From: Flavobacteriaceae bacterium PS02337
GTDB lineage: Bacteria > Bacteroidota > Bacteroidia > Flavobacteriales > Flavobacteriaceae
Reading direction: 5' to 3'
NCBI GenBank assembly: GCA_029959285.1
Contig: JASCOE010000004.1
Location: 248,001 to 312,000 of the forward strand
Length of the DNA stretch: 64,000 nucleotides
Shown here: positions 35,361-44,282 of the stretch, in pieces
How positions within the stretch are numbered: position 1 is the first letter of the stretch
Layout of the letters: every line of letters begins with the position of its first letter
Notes under the pieces: generated by a model
Seen by the model: only the letters and a program-made list of their open reading frames with translations
What the model was told of the DNA's origin: nothing
Database searches by the model: none
Made by a program: the position numbers and the translations under genes

Positions 35361-35909
35361 TTATTCTTCTGTAGCCGTTTCAAATTCCATATGATCGACA
35401 ACTTCTTCGTCTGGTCTTTCTGGTTTAGAAGCTTTCAAAGCATTAAATCTTTCTAGCATTTCTGTTTCGCCTTCTTCACCGCTGAAATAAGGAAAAACAT
35501 CCATAATTGGTGATTCTGCAATTGCCGGAATAGAATATTCGCCCATTGTATTTTTCATTACATGAATCGTGTTGTCAAAAGCCTCGCGAACATCATTTGC
35601 CTGAATAAGCATATACATACTCGTTTTGCGTTCTTTACCGCTTTCTTCGTCGTAAGCAATTAAAGAAACTTTAGATTTAAACCATCTATCTGCATTCTCA
35701 AACGGATGAATTTCAGCATAATTAGCCACTTTTATATTCGTGATTTTAAATTCTTCACTAATATAAGCCGCCATTTCTTCGTTGATTCTTTTTTCAGCTT
35801 CTGTATAAGACAAAGCATCAACCAAATACGGTTCTGTTAATACTTTTTGTCCGCCAGTTTCGTCTGTTTTTCTATATTTTACTTTGCATTCGTACCAAAC
35901 TACACTCAT
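35361..35909 (-). CDS. DUF4494 domain protein
   Basis: A 182-residue cytoplasmic protein. Typical DUF4494 features: VVWYECKVKYRKTDETG at the start, PYLVDALSYTEAEKRI, WFKSKVSLIAYDEESGKERKTSMYMLIQANDVREA, and an acidic C-terminal tail. The family is common and conserved in Bacteroidota but has no known function. It is monocistronic, with a dedicated GAAA-loop terminator 8 nt after the stop and a gene-free upstream region of about 400 bp. No signal or membrane segment is seen. Confidence 0.85.
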   Translation of the reverse strand: MSVVWYECKVKYRKTDETGGQKVLTEPYLVDALSYTEAEKRINEEMAAYISEEFKITNIKVANYAEIHPFENADRWFKSKVSLIAYDEESGKERKTSMYMLIQANDVREAFDNTIHVMKNTMGEYSIPAIAESPIMDVFPYFSGEEGETEMLERFNALKASKPERPDEEVVDHMEFETATEE

Positions 35910-36313
35910 CTTCTTATAAATTTTAAGGATGTCAAAGATAAATTTTACAGGAAAATAAATAGTTAAATCTTCAAATAGATATTCACAATTTTGATAGATT
36001 TTGGGTAATGTTTTGAGATTGTGAAAGTTGTGTTTTATTTACCAAAAATGTTTTGTAATCGCATTCATTCCTTTTAATTATAAAAAATTTTAAACTTTTT
36101 TTGTTTGTAAATATTTGTATTTCAATGTTTTATTTTTTGTGAATTTAAATCATTAAAAAAAATGAATTTTCTTCAAAACCAAATATTCAAAACCAACGTA
36201 AGTGTGGGAATACAATGGTTGGGAATGAGGTAAATTCGAAAAATGTAGTTTTTGGAAGAACTGAATCTTACTGCATTCCTGACTATTGTTTTTTATTCAA
36301 TTTTAAGTAGCAT
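35910..36313. other. Gene-free AT-rich interval
   Basis: Divergent promoters for the DUF4494 gene and the small gene at 36314 must lie here. No ORF, repeat or strong hairpin was found. Confidence 0.4.
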
Positions 36314-36559
36314 ATGACAGGAAAATTAAACGTTCAAAGGTTAAAAGAAACTTTAAATTATCTGGAAAGTAAACAGCGCGAATTAGAAAGACAATCTCAT
36401 ACAGACACGCGTAGTTTGGAATCGATGATAAAATATTTGAAAAAAGACATGATCGATCAATACAATTTAACAGATCATCATTTGACAATAAAACAAGAAA
36501 TTAAAGATACTGAGGTTTTTATAGAGAACGTTAACAGTATTATTGAAATCAATTTTTAA
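36314..36559 (+). CDS. Small helical hypothetical protein
   Basis: An 81-residue protein. The whole length reads as two amphipathic helices: LKETLNYLESKQRELERQSHT (with an Arg/Glu-rich heptad pattern) and a second one around IKQEIKDTEVFIENVNSII. It looks like a small coiled-coil protein; no family is recognised. It is monocistronic, with a convergent protease gene 25 bp downstream. It has a good ATG and normal codon use. Confidence 0.55.
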   Translation: MTGKLNVQRLKETLNYLESKQRELERQSHTDTRSLESMIKYLKKDMIDQYNLTDHHLTIKQEIKDTEVFIENVNSIIEINF

Positions 36560-36584
36560 TTGTTTTTACCGTCTAATTTTACTT

Positions 36585-37523
36585 TTATTCCAGCTTAAAT
36601 TTTTCGTTTTTGCAATCTAGAATTAGTTTATGATTTAGGAAAAGTTTATTTCCTATCATTCCCTGCATTCCAGAACGTTTCATTAGAAATTTTTGCAGTT
36701 CAGACGTGCCTTCAATATACGTCACTTCAGAAAGCTTTAAGTTTAAATTTCCGAATTGAATTTGCTTTTTCGCGGAAGCGGTAAAAACCGACAACGTATT
36801 TCCCCACGAATTTCCTTTTTCTGTTTTTAGTTTACTATTCTCGATTTTGTATTTTTTCCAAACTTCTTTTGTTGTAATCAATTCGTAACCGCTTGTTCCA
36901 GAATCATAAAGCAATTTTAAATTCTCCTTTTCTACTTTTGCCGAAATTAAAATTTTTCGTTTTTTGAATTCAAAATCTGTAAAATTGTTTTCTTTAATTT
37001 GATTTATAAATGAAAATTGATTTTGCTTAAAATCTAAAATTGTAATTCGTTTTTCTAATAAATCGGTTCCAACTGTTCCGATTATATTTTGAGCATTCAA
37101 ATCTTCAAAATCTACTTTATTTCCATAATTTAAAACTTCAAAACTGCTGGAAATTACATTCAATTTTCCAATTTTAAAATGCATCGCAATTTGATTTTTT
37201 TCAGAATTTAATTTCAATTGATTTCGATATTTTTCGGAAATCGATTCTAACGAATTTTTATAGAAAACCGTAATTGGAGAACCCGAATCAAATTGCATAT
37301 AAAAGGTTTGATTGATTCCATTAATTTTTATTGGAAAAAGCAAAGCAGAATTTGCGTTTTCATTTGAAGAAATCCATTTCATCGGAATATTTTCTGCTGT
37401 TCCAGAAACGGTTAAATAATTTTCTGATGGCGTAAATTTCTTTTGAAAATAAAAATAACCTCCCAGCAAAAATAAAAGGATAATAACTAAACTAACGATT
37501 GCAACTTTCTTGAATATTTTCAT
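36585..37523 (-). CDS. Pepsin/retropepsin-like aspartyl protease family protein
   Basis: A 312-residue protein from the ATG at 37523 (an upstream in-frame TTG at 37541 exists but would put charged residues before the signal). An N-terminal signal anchor (VAIVSLVIILLFLLGGYFYF) is followed by two aspartyl-protease D-S/T-G motifs: YMQFDSGSPITVFY (about 75-88) and LLYDSGTSGYELIT (about 200-213). That gives two-lobed, pepsin-like architecture rather than a single retroviral-type domain. The products face the periplasm. No neighbour suggests a substrate. It is 88 bp downstream of an XRE regulator on the same strand, and could be co-transcribed with it. Confidence 0.72.
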   Translation of the reverse strand: MKIFKKVAIVSLVIILLFLLGGYFYFQKKFTPSENYLTVSGTAENIPMKWISSNENANSALLFPIKINGINQTFYMQFDSGSPITVFYKNSLESISEKYRNQLKLNSEKNQIAMHFKIGKLNVISSSFEVLNYGNKVDFEDLNAQNIIGTVGTDLLEKRITILDFKQNQFSFINQIKENNFTDFEFKKRKILISAKVEKENLKLLYDSGTSGYELITTKEVWKKYKIENSKLKTEKGNSWGNTLSVFTASAKKQIQFGNLNLKLSEVTYIEGTSELQKFLMKRSGMQGMIGNKLFLNHKLILDCKNEKFKLE

Positions 37524-37611
37524 GTCTAAATTTTTCTGCAAGATTCGGAGTTCAATTCCGATTTTCGTGCAAAAACAATACGACAGTTTTGCGTCAGTTT
37601 TATGACTGTAG

Positions 37612-38151
37612 TTATAAGAAGTTGTTTTTCAGTTTTATAGCTAATTCTTGTTTTTGGTTTAAACTAATTCCATTTATACCAACGACAATCAATTTTAAAC
37701 AAAGAGAACCAATTAAAGGTATTAGAAAAAGTGGGAATTCTAGATAAAAAACCTTTTGGAGAAACGGACTTAAAATAAGTAAAACGGCAAGCGCAAAACT
37801 CAGAATAATTTGAACACCTACAATTTGTTTGCCTATTTCTTTGGTTTTAGAATCTTTAGTTTTATTAGTTAAAATTAACGGAACGAAAATGCTTCCAAAT
37901 GGAATTATAAGTCCGAACATAACAGAAATATTAATGATTTTAGCTCTTTCAACATTGAAAATTTCCGCTTTATCAAAAAGACTTTCTGGTTCAGTTTGTA
38001 AAGTTTGCGCAATGGTTTTTAAAGTAAATCCTTTGAGCATACTTCCCGCTTCAATACGCTGAATTGTTCTTAACGAAAGCCCGGATTTTTCTGCAAGTTC
38101 ATTTTGAGTCATATTTTTTTCTTCCCTCAAAATTTTGACTTTATTTTTCAT
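37612..38151 (-). CDS. XRE-family HTH regulator fused to a membrane domain
   Basis: A 179-residue protein. Residues 4-60 form a Cro/C1-type HTH (LREEKNMTQNELAEKSGLSLRTIQRIEAG). From about 75 on come four hydrophobic helices (IINISVMFGLIIPFGSIFVPLIL, IVGVQIILSFALAVLLIL, FPLFLIPLIGSLCLKLIVVGI). A DNA-binding domain on a small membrane anchor suggests sensing of membrane state or of a small membrane ligand. It sits upstream of the aspartyl-protease gene (gap 88 bp). This HTH-TM arrangement recurs in Bacteroidota, but its signals are unknown to me. Confidence 0.75.
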   Translation of the reverse strand: MKNKVKILREEKNMTQNELAEKSGLSLRTIQRIEAGSMLKGFTLKTIAQTLQTEPESLFDKAEIFNVERAKIINISVMFGLIIPFGSIFVPLILTNKTKDSKTKEIGKQIVGVQIILSFALAVLLILSPFLQKVFYLEFPLFLIPLIGSLCLKLIVVGINGISLNQKQELAIKLKNNFL

Positions 38152-38340
38152 TGCTTTTTGAATGTGGTTTTAAAACGAAATTATAAAAGTTTTAATCAAA
38201 TTAATGCATTAAAAATGGTTTGTTTTTGGGAGTGAATTTAAAGTTTTAATAAAAAATTAAGTTTTTTTCTTTAACAAAAATTAGTAACTTGTTGTAGAAT
38301 AAATCATTCACTTAATATAATTTCCTTAAAAAATGCCACT

Positions 38341-39813
38341 ATGCGAGTATCAGTAGTTCGAAAAAGTATAAAATTTACACCAGATTCAAGAAGAGTTGTT
38401 GCCAGATATTTTATGAATGGCGTAGAACGAACCCAACAAATGGTGCTTCGGATTATGACACTCGAAGAAAAAGAGGTTTTGCAGACTTTAGAGCAAACGC
38501 TTCGTGAGTTTGCGAGACGTCACAGAAATATTTCGGCAGTTTTTTTCAGGCATTGCGAGCGAATCAGACCTATTATAGAAGAAATGCAAATTGATTTTGA
38601 TTCGCTTTCTTTAGATCGAAAAATGCTGATTGGTTCGTATTGCACAATGGAATATGCGATAGAATCGGCAGCCATTTTTAATCCGTCGATTGTAGAAGAT
38701 TTTGATCAAACTGGTTTGGAAGTAGGCGAAAAACGCGTCGTAATTTCTTTTCGTGCAACGGGAGAAGGACATATTTCATCTATTGTATTTAGAAGAGGAA
38801 TTCTGGATCGAGATAACAATCTTCAGATCATGAAAATTGGAAATCATATTGATAAAGCCGAAATTGAACATAAAACCTTATTTAATAAAGAGCGATTTCT
38901 AACGAAATTATCAGAAATGCATACAACGGATAAATATATTGTCCAGATTATGCAAGATCTTCCTGAAGAATTTGAATTTGCAGTTTTGAAAAATATGTTG
39001 GCATCCGCTTTGAGTGATCCAGCAATTCGAGAAGAAAGAAAAACGGCTTTGCAAGAAATATTATGGCTTGCCAATTCATTTTATGACTTACAATTTAAAC
39101 ACGATTCGGATATTACTGAACGTGTTATTTTTCCAATTTCAGATTCAGAAAGCCGCGGAATCGAAGATGCGCGTTTTGTTCGTTTTGTAGATGATGACGA
39201 TTCTGTTCGCGTTATGGCGACGTATACGGCTTATAATGGACATACCATTTTGCCTAAATTAATTTCTACTGAAGATTTCTACAGTTTTAGAGTTATGCCA
39301 CTTCATGGCGAAGGCGCTCAAAATAAAAATTTAGCTTTATTTCCTCGAAAAATAAAAGGAAAATACGCTATGTTGGCGAGAATTGACGGCGTTAACAATT
39401 ACATTATGTATTCGGACCGAGCGACACAATGGAATACACCAATTCTTTTGCAACAGCCTCGTTTTACTTGGGAATTGACTCAAATTGGAAATTGCGGTTC
39501 GCCACTTTGGACAGAAGAAGGCTGGCTTGTTATTACACACGGCGTCGGAACAATGCGACGTTATTGTATTGGCGCTTCATTATTTGATTTGGATGATCCG
39601 TCAAAAGAAATTGGACGACTTTCTGAGCCTTTACTTTCTCCTTTAGAAGACGAACGCGAAGGTTATGTGCCAAACGTAGTATATTCTTGCGGAGCGATTA
39701 TTCACAACAATAGTTTGATTTTGCCTTACGCTGTTTCCGATTATTCTTCGACTTATGGCGTTGTTGATATGAAAGAATTATTAAATGCATTGAAAAGAAG
39801 TAACAACAAATAG
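38341..39813 (+). CDS. Glycoside hydrolase family 130 protein (mannosyl phosphorylase-like)
   Basis: A 490-residue protein, in the long-form GH130 group. N-terminal helical extension (about 1-130; VLRIMTLEEKEVLQTLEQTLREF), then the five-bladed propeller: SRGIEDARFVRFVDDD (about 278-293, with the catalytic-type Asp), CGSPLWTEEGWLVITHGVG (about 384-402), and GYVPNVVYSCGAIIHNNSLILPYAVSDYSS at the end. GH130 enzymes are beta-1,4/1,2-mannosyl phosphorylases or hydrolases. It is cytoplasmic by lack of a signal. It is a single gene, not in a clear polysaccharide locus, and the exact sugar linkage is not inferable. Confidence 0.88.
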   Translation: MRVSVVRKSIKFTPDSRRVVARYFMNGVERTQQMVLRIMTLEEKEVLQTLEQTLREFARRHRNISAVFFRHCERIRPIIEEMQIDFDSLSLDRKMLIGSYCTMEYAIESAAIFNPSIVEDFDQTGLEVGEKRVVISFRATGEGHISSIVFRRGILDRDNNLQIMKIGNHIDKAEIEHKTLFNKERFLTKLSEMHTTDKYIVQIMQDLPEEFEFAVLKNMLASALSDPAIREERKTALQEILWLANSFYDLQFKHDSDITERVIFPISDSESRGIEDARFVRFVDDDDSVRVMATYTAYNGHTILPKLISTEDFYSFRVMPLHGEGAQNKNLALFPRKIKGKYAMLARIDGVNNYIMYSDRATQWNTPILLQQPRFTWELTQIGNCGSPLWTEEGWLVITHGVGTMRRYCIGASLFDLDDPSKEIGRLSEPLLSPLEDEREGYVPNVVYSCGAIIHNNSLILPYAVSDYSSTYGVVDMKELLNALKRSNNK

Positions 39814-39817
39814 AATT

Positions 39818-40594
39818 TTATTTTTTTAAGTCGGGTATTTTTTCGGTCAAATTCTTCCAATAGCGTTTTGGCATGTGCTGAACGTGCAATTTGGTGTTTT
39901 TTCTAGATTCAATATTGACATTTTTAAAATAATTTCGCCATAAATTCTGGAAAAATTCTTCTCCTTCGTCTGAGATTTCGGCTAGAAATTTAGAAGATGA
40001 AGGATTTGAATCGAATGTTAATTCGACTGTAGCAACATTTTCAAGATCGTAATAAATGCCATATTTGCGTTTGGTGTCATAAATCAGCCAACGCTGATCG
40101 GCATAACGATTTTTGAAATGTTTTTGAATAAGCGGTAAAACATTGCAATCGGGTTCTACAATCGCGTAATACAAATTGTCTTTTGAGAGTTTAAAACGAA
40201 CAAAAGCTTTCATTCTGTGGCTTTCTTTTCCCGTTAATTGCGCCGCTTTTCTAACATTTAGAACATGTTTGTTACTCAAATCTCCTTCAATATTTATGGA
40301 ACTCGAAAGAACATATTTTGCAAAATTGAATAAACTCTCTTCAATCTGAGGCAATTCAGAAAAAAAAGCATTGTACATGTTAGAAAAACCACTTGGAGAA
40401 AGACGTTGTTTTAATCCTTTTAAAACTCGATTGGCTTTTAAATTATCGGTTTCTACAAGGTGATTTTTAGAAAAAAATAACGCGTTTGAAGTTTCATCTT
40501 TAGCAAAAACAACATCTTCGAATTTGTATTCGTAGATTTCAAAAACAGCTGTAAGCCAGCCTTCAAAAGTTCCGTCGTAATTTACTACTGTCAT
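39818..40594 (-). CDS. TIGR03915/DUF4130 DNA-metabolism protein, partner of radical SAM protein
   Basis: A 258-residue protein. The opening VNYDGTFEGWLTAVFEIYE is typical of TIGR03915 (SAM-dependent/DUF4130) proteins, which resemble uracil-DNA-glycosylase-like partners. The later parts RKAAQLTGKESHRMKAFVRF and LLPLIQKHFKNRYADQRWLIYDTKRKYGIYYD also fit. It overlaps the radical-SAM gene by one base (TAATG at 40592-40596), the normal genomic pairing. The pair is thought to act in DNA modification or repair, but the chemistry is unproven. The protein is cytoplasmic. Confidence 0.85.
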   Translation of the reverse strand: MTVVNYDGTFEGWLTAVFEIYEYKFEDVVFAKDETSNALFFSKNHLVETDNLKANRVLKGLKQRLSPSGFSNMYNAFFSELPQIEESLFNFAKYVLSSSINIEGDLSNKHVLNVRKAAQLTGKESHRMKAFVRFKLSKDNLYYAIVEPDCNVLPLIQKHFKNRYADQRWLIYDTKRKYGIYYDLENVATVELTFDSNPSSSKFLAEISDEGEEFFQNLWRNYFKNVNIESRKNTKLHVQHMPKRYWKNLTEKIPDLKK

Positions 40595-41859
40595 TATTGA
40601 AATAAAGAAAGTTGGTTCGAAAAATTGTTTTGGTATTTACTGTTTTGAATGTTCAGAATCTGCTCTTTTATTTGCATTGAAGTTAAATCTTTCTGCAAAT
40701 AAAATGGAGAAGAAAAGGCTAAGAAAAATTTCGAACGATTGTATGCGATTCCTAGCTTTTTCAAATCTTCAGGTTGTAATCTTTTGAATTTTCGTGCTGA
40801 GACAATTTTTTTGGCGCTCGTAACTCCAATTCCTGGAATGCGCAGAATTAATTCTAAATCAGCCGTATTAATGTCAACCGGAAACTGATTCAGATTTCGC
40901 AAAGCCCAACCTAATTTTGGATCAATATCCAAATCTAAATTCGGCTGATCAAAACCGACAATTTCATTTACATTAAATCCGTAAAAACGAATTAACCAAT
41001 CGGCTTGATACAAACGATTTTCACGAATCATCGGCACTGGAGTTCCAATTGCGGGAAGTCTGTTGTCGTAACTAATTGGCACATAGCCAGAATAATACAC
41101 ACGACGCATATTCATCTGTTCATAAAAATAATTTGCCATTCCGAGAATTTCCAAATCATTTTCTTGCGTTGCGCCGATAACCATTTGTGTACTTTGTCCG
41201 GCAGGAGCGAAAAGAGGTGTTTTGTTATTTGATTTTTTTTCTTCTTTATAACCAACAATTTCATTTTTCAGGTATTCCATTGGTTTAATCACATCAATAT
41301 GATTTTTTTCTGGAGCCAGTAATTTTAAGCTTTTTTCTGTCGGCATTTCTACGTTTACACTCAAACGATCAGCATATAATCCTGCTTGTTTTATCAGTTC
41401 ATCGCTTGCGCCTGGAATTGCTTTTAGATGAATATAACCATTGAAGTTTTCTTCTAATCGTAACTTCTTTGCAATTCGAACCAAACGTTCCATTGTGTAA
41501 TCTGGATTGTCAAAAATTCCTGAACTCAAAAATAATCCTTCAATATAATTTCTTCTATAAAAGCCAATCGTAAGATCTACAACTTCTTGCACAGTAAATG
41601 CAGCACGTTTGATATCATTGCTTTTTCGGCTGATACAATACGCGCAATCAAAAATGCAGTGGTTTGTCAATAGAATTTTTAGTAACGAAACACAACGTCC
41701 GTCTTCGGTGTAGGCGTGACAAATTCCGTTTCCTGTATCGCCCAAACCTTTGTCTTTATTTTTTCGTTTATTCTGGCCTGCCGACGAAGAACAAGAAACG
41801 TCGTATTTGGCGGCGTCTGCTAAAATTGCCAGTTTTTCCATCACTCTTTCATGTACCAT
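40594..41859 (-). CDS. Putative DNA modification/repair radical SAM protein (TIGR03916)
   Basis: A 421-residue protein. The 4Fe-4S motif is C68-x3-C72-x2-C75 (CIFDCAYC), preceded by the family's upstream Cys/Gly-rich stretch (SCSSSAGQN, GICHAYTEDGRC). SAM-barrel motifs follow (YIEGLFLSSGI, NGYIHLKAIPG, YYSGYVPI). A helix-hairpin-helix near the C-terminus (LRIPGIGVTSAKKIVSARK, about 345-363) is a DNA-binding element. It is first in a two-gene unit with the TIGR03915 partner. The role in DNA repair or modification comes from the family name and the HhH motif, not from a shown reaction. Confidence 0.88.
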   Translation of the reverse strand: MVHERVMEKLAILADAAKYDVSCSSSAGQNKRKNKDKGLGDTGNGICHAYTEDGRCVSLLKILLTNHCIFDCAYCISRKSNDIKRAAFTVQEVVDLTIGFYRRNYIEGLFLSSGIFDNPDYTMERLVRIAKKLRLEENFNGYIHLKAIPGASDELIKQAGLYADRLSVNVEMPTEKSLKLLAPEKNHIDVIKPMEYLKNEIVGYKEEKKSNNKTPLFAPAGQSTQMVIGATQENDLEILGMANYFYEQMNMRRVYYSGYVPISYDNRLPAIGTPVPMIRENRLYQADWLIRFYGFNVNEIVGFDQPNLDLDIDPKLGWALRNLNQFPVDINTADLELILRIPGIGVTSAKKIVSARKFKRLQPEDLKKLGIAYNRSKFFLAFSSPFYLQKDLTSMQIKEQILNIQNSKYQNNFSNQLSLFQ

Positions 41860-42151
41860 TTTACCTGTATTTTAGTTGTTTATGAAATGAAATTCATTTC
41901 TTCAAAACTACTCATTTACATAAAAAATGTCTTGAGAATGACTGTTCTAAATTGTATCAAATTTCATTAGCAAGAAAAATGAAGCCTTAAAAATTTAACT
42001 TTTCAAATAGTAAAAACAGGTATAAATACGGGGTACTAAATTTTTCAATATTTATATATTGCGCCTCTATAAGAAAAATTAATTAATCCCCCTTAGGTTG
42101 ATTTTTCATTATTAGTATTAGCGAGCATTATTAAACACAAAAGCTAAAACG

Positions 42152-42397
42152 ATGAAATTTTTAAAAGGACAAGATGTAACCTACATTGCATTGAGTGGGA
42201 GATCTTACACTGCCACGGTGATCGAGAGAAAGATGGATTTTAAAAAGGGGCTGATAATTAAATCTACAACGAAAGAAAGAGATTTTCATTATCTGATTGA
42301 AATTCAAAAAAATGGTATAAAAGAAAATATTCTTTGTGCCGAAAATCAGCTTAAAATTTTAGAGTGTAAAAAAAGAATGGCGAAAAAAGCAGCTTAA
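42152..42397 (+). CDS. Small hypothetical protein
   Basis: An 81-residue soluble protein with a small beta-barrel look (DVTYIALSGRSYTATVIERKMDF, GLIIKSTTKERDFHYLIEI), two Cys near the end (NILCAENQLKILECKKR) and a basic C-terminus. No family is recognised. It has a good ATG, normal codon use and a long (292 bp) upstream region containing AT-rich sequence and a GC-richer box near 42028 (TACGGGGTA). It is monocistronic. Confidence 0.55.
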   Translation: MKFLKGQDVTYIALSGRSYTATVIERKMDFKKGLIIKSTTKERDFHYLIEIQKNGIKENILCAENQLKILECKKRMAKKAA

Positions 42398-42514
42398 AAG
42401 TTGCCTGTAAATGCTTTGACTTTTTCTATTGCAAATTCTGGCGCTTCTTTGTGAGGCTTGGCTTTGCATTGAAATCTATTGTTTTTTGGAGATTATCATT
42501 ATTTTATAAAAAGG

Positions 42515-42544
42515 AAAAAGCTTCTGAGAACAGAAGCTTTTTTG
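42515..42544. terminator. Bidirectional hairpin terminator
   Basis: The stem AAAAAGCTTCTG / CAGAAGCTTTTTT has a short loop and lies between the convergent genes at 42152 (+) and 42564 (-). It resembles, but is not identical to, the GAAA family. Confidence 0.75.
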
Positions 42545-42563
42545 TATAATTGAGCAGTATTAT

Positions 42564-43763
42564 TTATCGAATAATCTTTAAATAAGCGCTATACGGATTG
42601 TCTGCAAGAGAAGTTCGCATGTAGTACATGTTTTCATCTTTTTCATTCAAATCAAACTGAATTAATCCTGCATCGCAATAGTAGTACAATAAATTGTCTT
42701 CTTTAGGAAATTCAAAATTAGAAATAGGAAGCGTTGTTAATTTGGCATCAAATGCAATTTCGCCATTGGTTAAATCCAATTCAAAAAGTCTTTTTTTACG
42801 AGTGTAGCCCCATATGTTATCGTTTTCTTTAACTATGTATTCGATGTTATCGTCTTTAAAATCGGTTTTCCAGAGTTGAGTTCCAGTTTTTGAGTCAATT
42901 GCATAAACAGAAGAAACTTGAGAACCTTGTGCGCCAGCATATATTTTGTTGTCTTTGCAAATTATGCGCTCTTTAATGTTGTATTGATTTTCATCTAATT
43001 TAAACTGCCAAACAATATCCAGATTATTCGGATTTAAAGCAAAAAGATTATTTTTTTCACTTGCCATAAATACATTTTGTCCGTCAGTTACAGCATTTCC
43101 AGTCATTGGTTCCTCAAAAGTTTTTTGGCTGATTATTTTTCCTGTGTTGGCTTCAAAAACATAAACATTTGATCCGCCTTGGGTAAAAATTTTATTGTCA
43201 AACAAAAGCGGAGTAGTGTCATTAACTGCAGTGTCAAATTTATAGTTCCATGCTAAACTGCCGTCTTTTAAATCTAGAGCATATAGATTACTGCTCTGAC
43301 TTTGATTTTGTGCAATGATGAACAATTTTCCATTGCTTACAATTGGAGTTTGATCTTTTAAAACAATTTGATCTGTAATAGCGCCTAATCTTGATTTCCA
43401 AAAAATCGCTCCAGTTTGGTTATCTATAGCGAAAATTTCTCCATTAATAAACGGAACATAAACTACTCCATCGTGCAATGTTATTTTATTGGCACACATT
43501 TCAGAACTAGCATCAGCAGCTTTTACAGTCCAAACAATAGTTTCTGATTCTAAATCCCATGAAAAAATAGATCCATCGTAATCATAAATCAAAATTGAAG
43601 CTTCGTCTAATGGAACTTTTTTAAGCGGTTTTAAGGCTTTATTAGTTACCATATCTGTTGTAGTCAAAGATTTGTTTGAATAATTAGTTTTACTGGCAGG
43701 TGTTTGGGCGAATATATTTATAACAGTAAATACAAATAAAAGGGCTGTAAGTTTTTGTTTCAT
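42564..43763 (-). CDS. Exported PQQ-type beta-propeller protein
   Basis: A 399-residue protein with a signal peptide (ALLFVFTVINIFAQ). Repeated blades carry the AxDxxTGxxxW pattern: EIFAIDNQTGAIFWKSRL, NLYALDLKDGSLAWNYKF, VYVFEANTGKII, LFALNPNNLDIVWQFKL, VYAIDSKTGTQLWKTDF. This is a PQQ-like or BamB-like propeller. No PQQ-ligand set (Glu, Asn, Asp plus disulfide) is visible, so a binding rather than redox role is more likely. It is a single gene with terminators on both sides; the location is the periplasm. Confidence 0.78.
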   Translation of the reverse strand: MKQKLTALLFVFTVINIFAQTPASKTNYSNKSLTTTDMVTNKALKPLKKVPLDEASILIYDYDGSIFSWDLESETIVWTVKAADASSEMCANKITLHDGVVYVPFINGEIFAIDNQTGAIFWKSRLGAITDQIVLKDQTPIVSNGKLFIIAQNQSQSSNLYALDLKDGSLAWNYKFDTAVNDTTPLLFDNKIFTQGGSNVYVFEANTGKIISQKTFEEPMTGNAVTDGQNVFMASEKNNLFALNPNNLDIVWQFKLDENQYNIKERIICKDNKIYAGAQGSQVSSVYAIDSKTGTQLWKTDFKDDNIEYIVKENDNIWGYTRKKRLFELDLTNGEIAFDAKLTTLPISNFEFPKEDNLLYYYCDAGLIQFDLNEKDENMYYMRTSLADNPYSAYLKIIR

Positions 43764-43835
43764 TACTAGATTTGGTTTTAGTATTGTTTTATACTATGAT
43801 TTTTCTCAAACATTTTAGGCGGAGTAAATATAAAC

Positions 43836-43866
43836 AAAAAAAGCTCCAGATTTCTCTGAAGCTTTT
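43836..43866 (-). terminator. GAAA-loop family terminator of tRNA-Glu
   Basis: The minus strand reads GCTTCAGA-GAAA-TCTGGAGC plus a T run, 12 nt beyond the tRNA 3' end. Confidence 0.85.
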
Positions 43867-43877
43867 GTCTTTGAAAG

Positions 43878-43949
43878 TAGTCCGTGGGGGAATCGAACCC
43901 CCCTTACCAGGATGAAAACCTGGCGTCCTAACCGATAGACGAACGGACC
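43878..43949 (-). tRNA. tRNA-Glu (TTC)
   Basis: A 72-nt cloverleaf on the minus strand: acceptor GGTCCGT paired with ACGGACT (G1-T72 wobble), anticodon TTC in the loop TTTTCAT, and T arm GGGGGTTCGATTCCCCC. CCA is not encoded. Confidence 0.95.
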
Positions 43950-43968
43950 TGCTTTTGTAATTCGGGTG

Positions 43969-43976
43969 CAAAACAA
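43969..43976 (-). promoter_or_regulatory. -7-like box of tRNA-Glu
   Basis: The minus strand reads TTGTTTTG then CACCCGAA. The block TTTGCACCCGAA is shared with both tRNA-fMet promoters, pointing to a common tRNA promoter type. Confidence 0.55.
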
Positions 43977-44238
43977 TGGAATTAATTTCATAATTACAAG
44001 AAAAATAAAAAATTTTTGACTTCGTTATTTTGAAAATTTATGACATTTAATAATTATCATTCGTAAAAGTATTGGCTAAGTAAATTGTATTTATTTGATT
44101 CGTAATTGGTTGTTTTGTATTTAGGAAATTAGATTAAGGTTTTTTTCTTTGTTATTAAAAAGATAAATTTTGAATAAAAAATGAATTTATTTTTATTTTT
44201 AAAGAATATTCTTTCGTGTTTTATTAAGAGCTGTAAAC

Positions 44239-44268
44239 AAAAAAGCTCCAGATTTCTCTGAAGCTTTT
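44239..44268 (-). terminator. GAAA-loop family terminator after DUF3667
   Basis: Same hairpin and orientation as the tRNA terminators, 14 nt past the stop of the minus-strand gene. The 311 bp between tRNA-Glu and this gene (43972-44282) hold no other feature. Confidence 0.85.
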
Positions 44269-44282
44269 AATTTTTTTTATAA

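Noticed and set aside
42000-42060. A sigma-factor or regulator box at TACGGGGTA
   Set aside because: A single occurrence without dyad or known consensus; not enough support.
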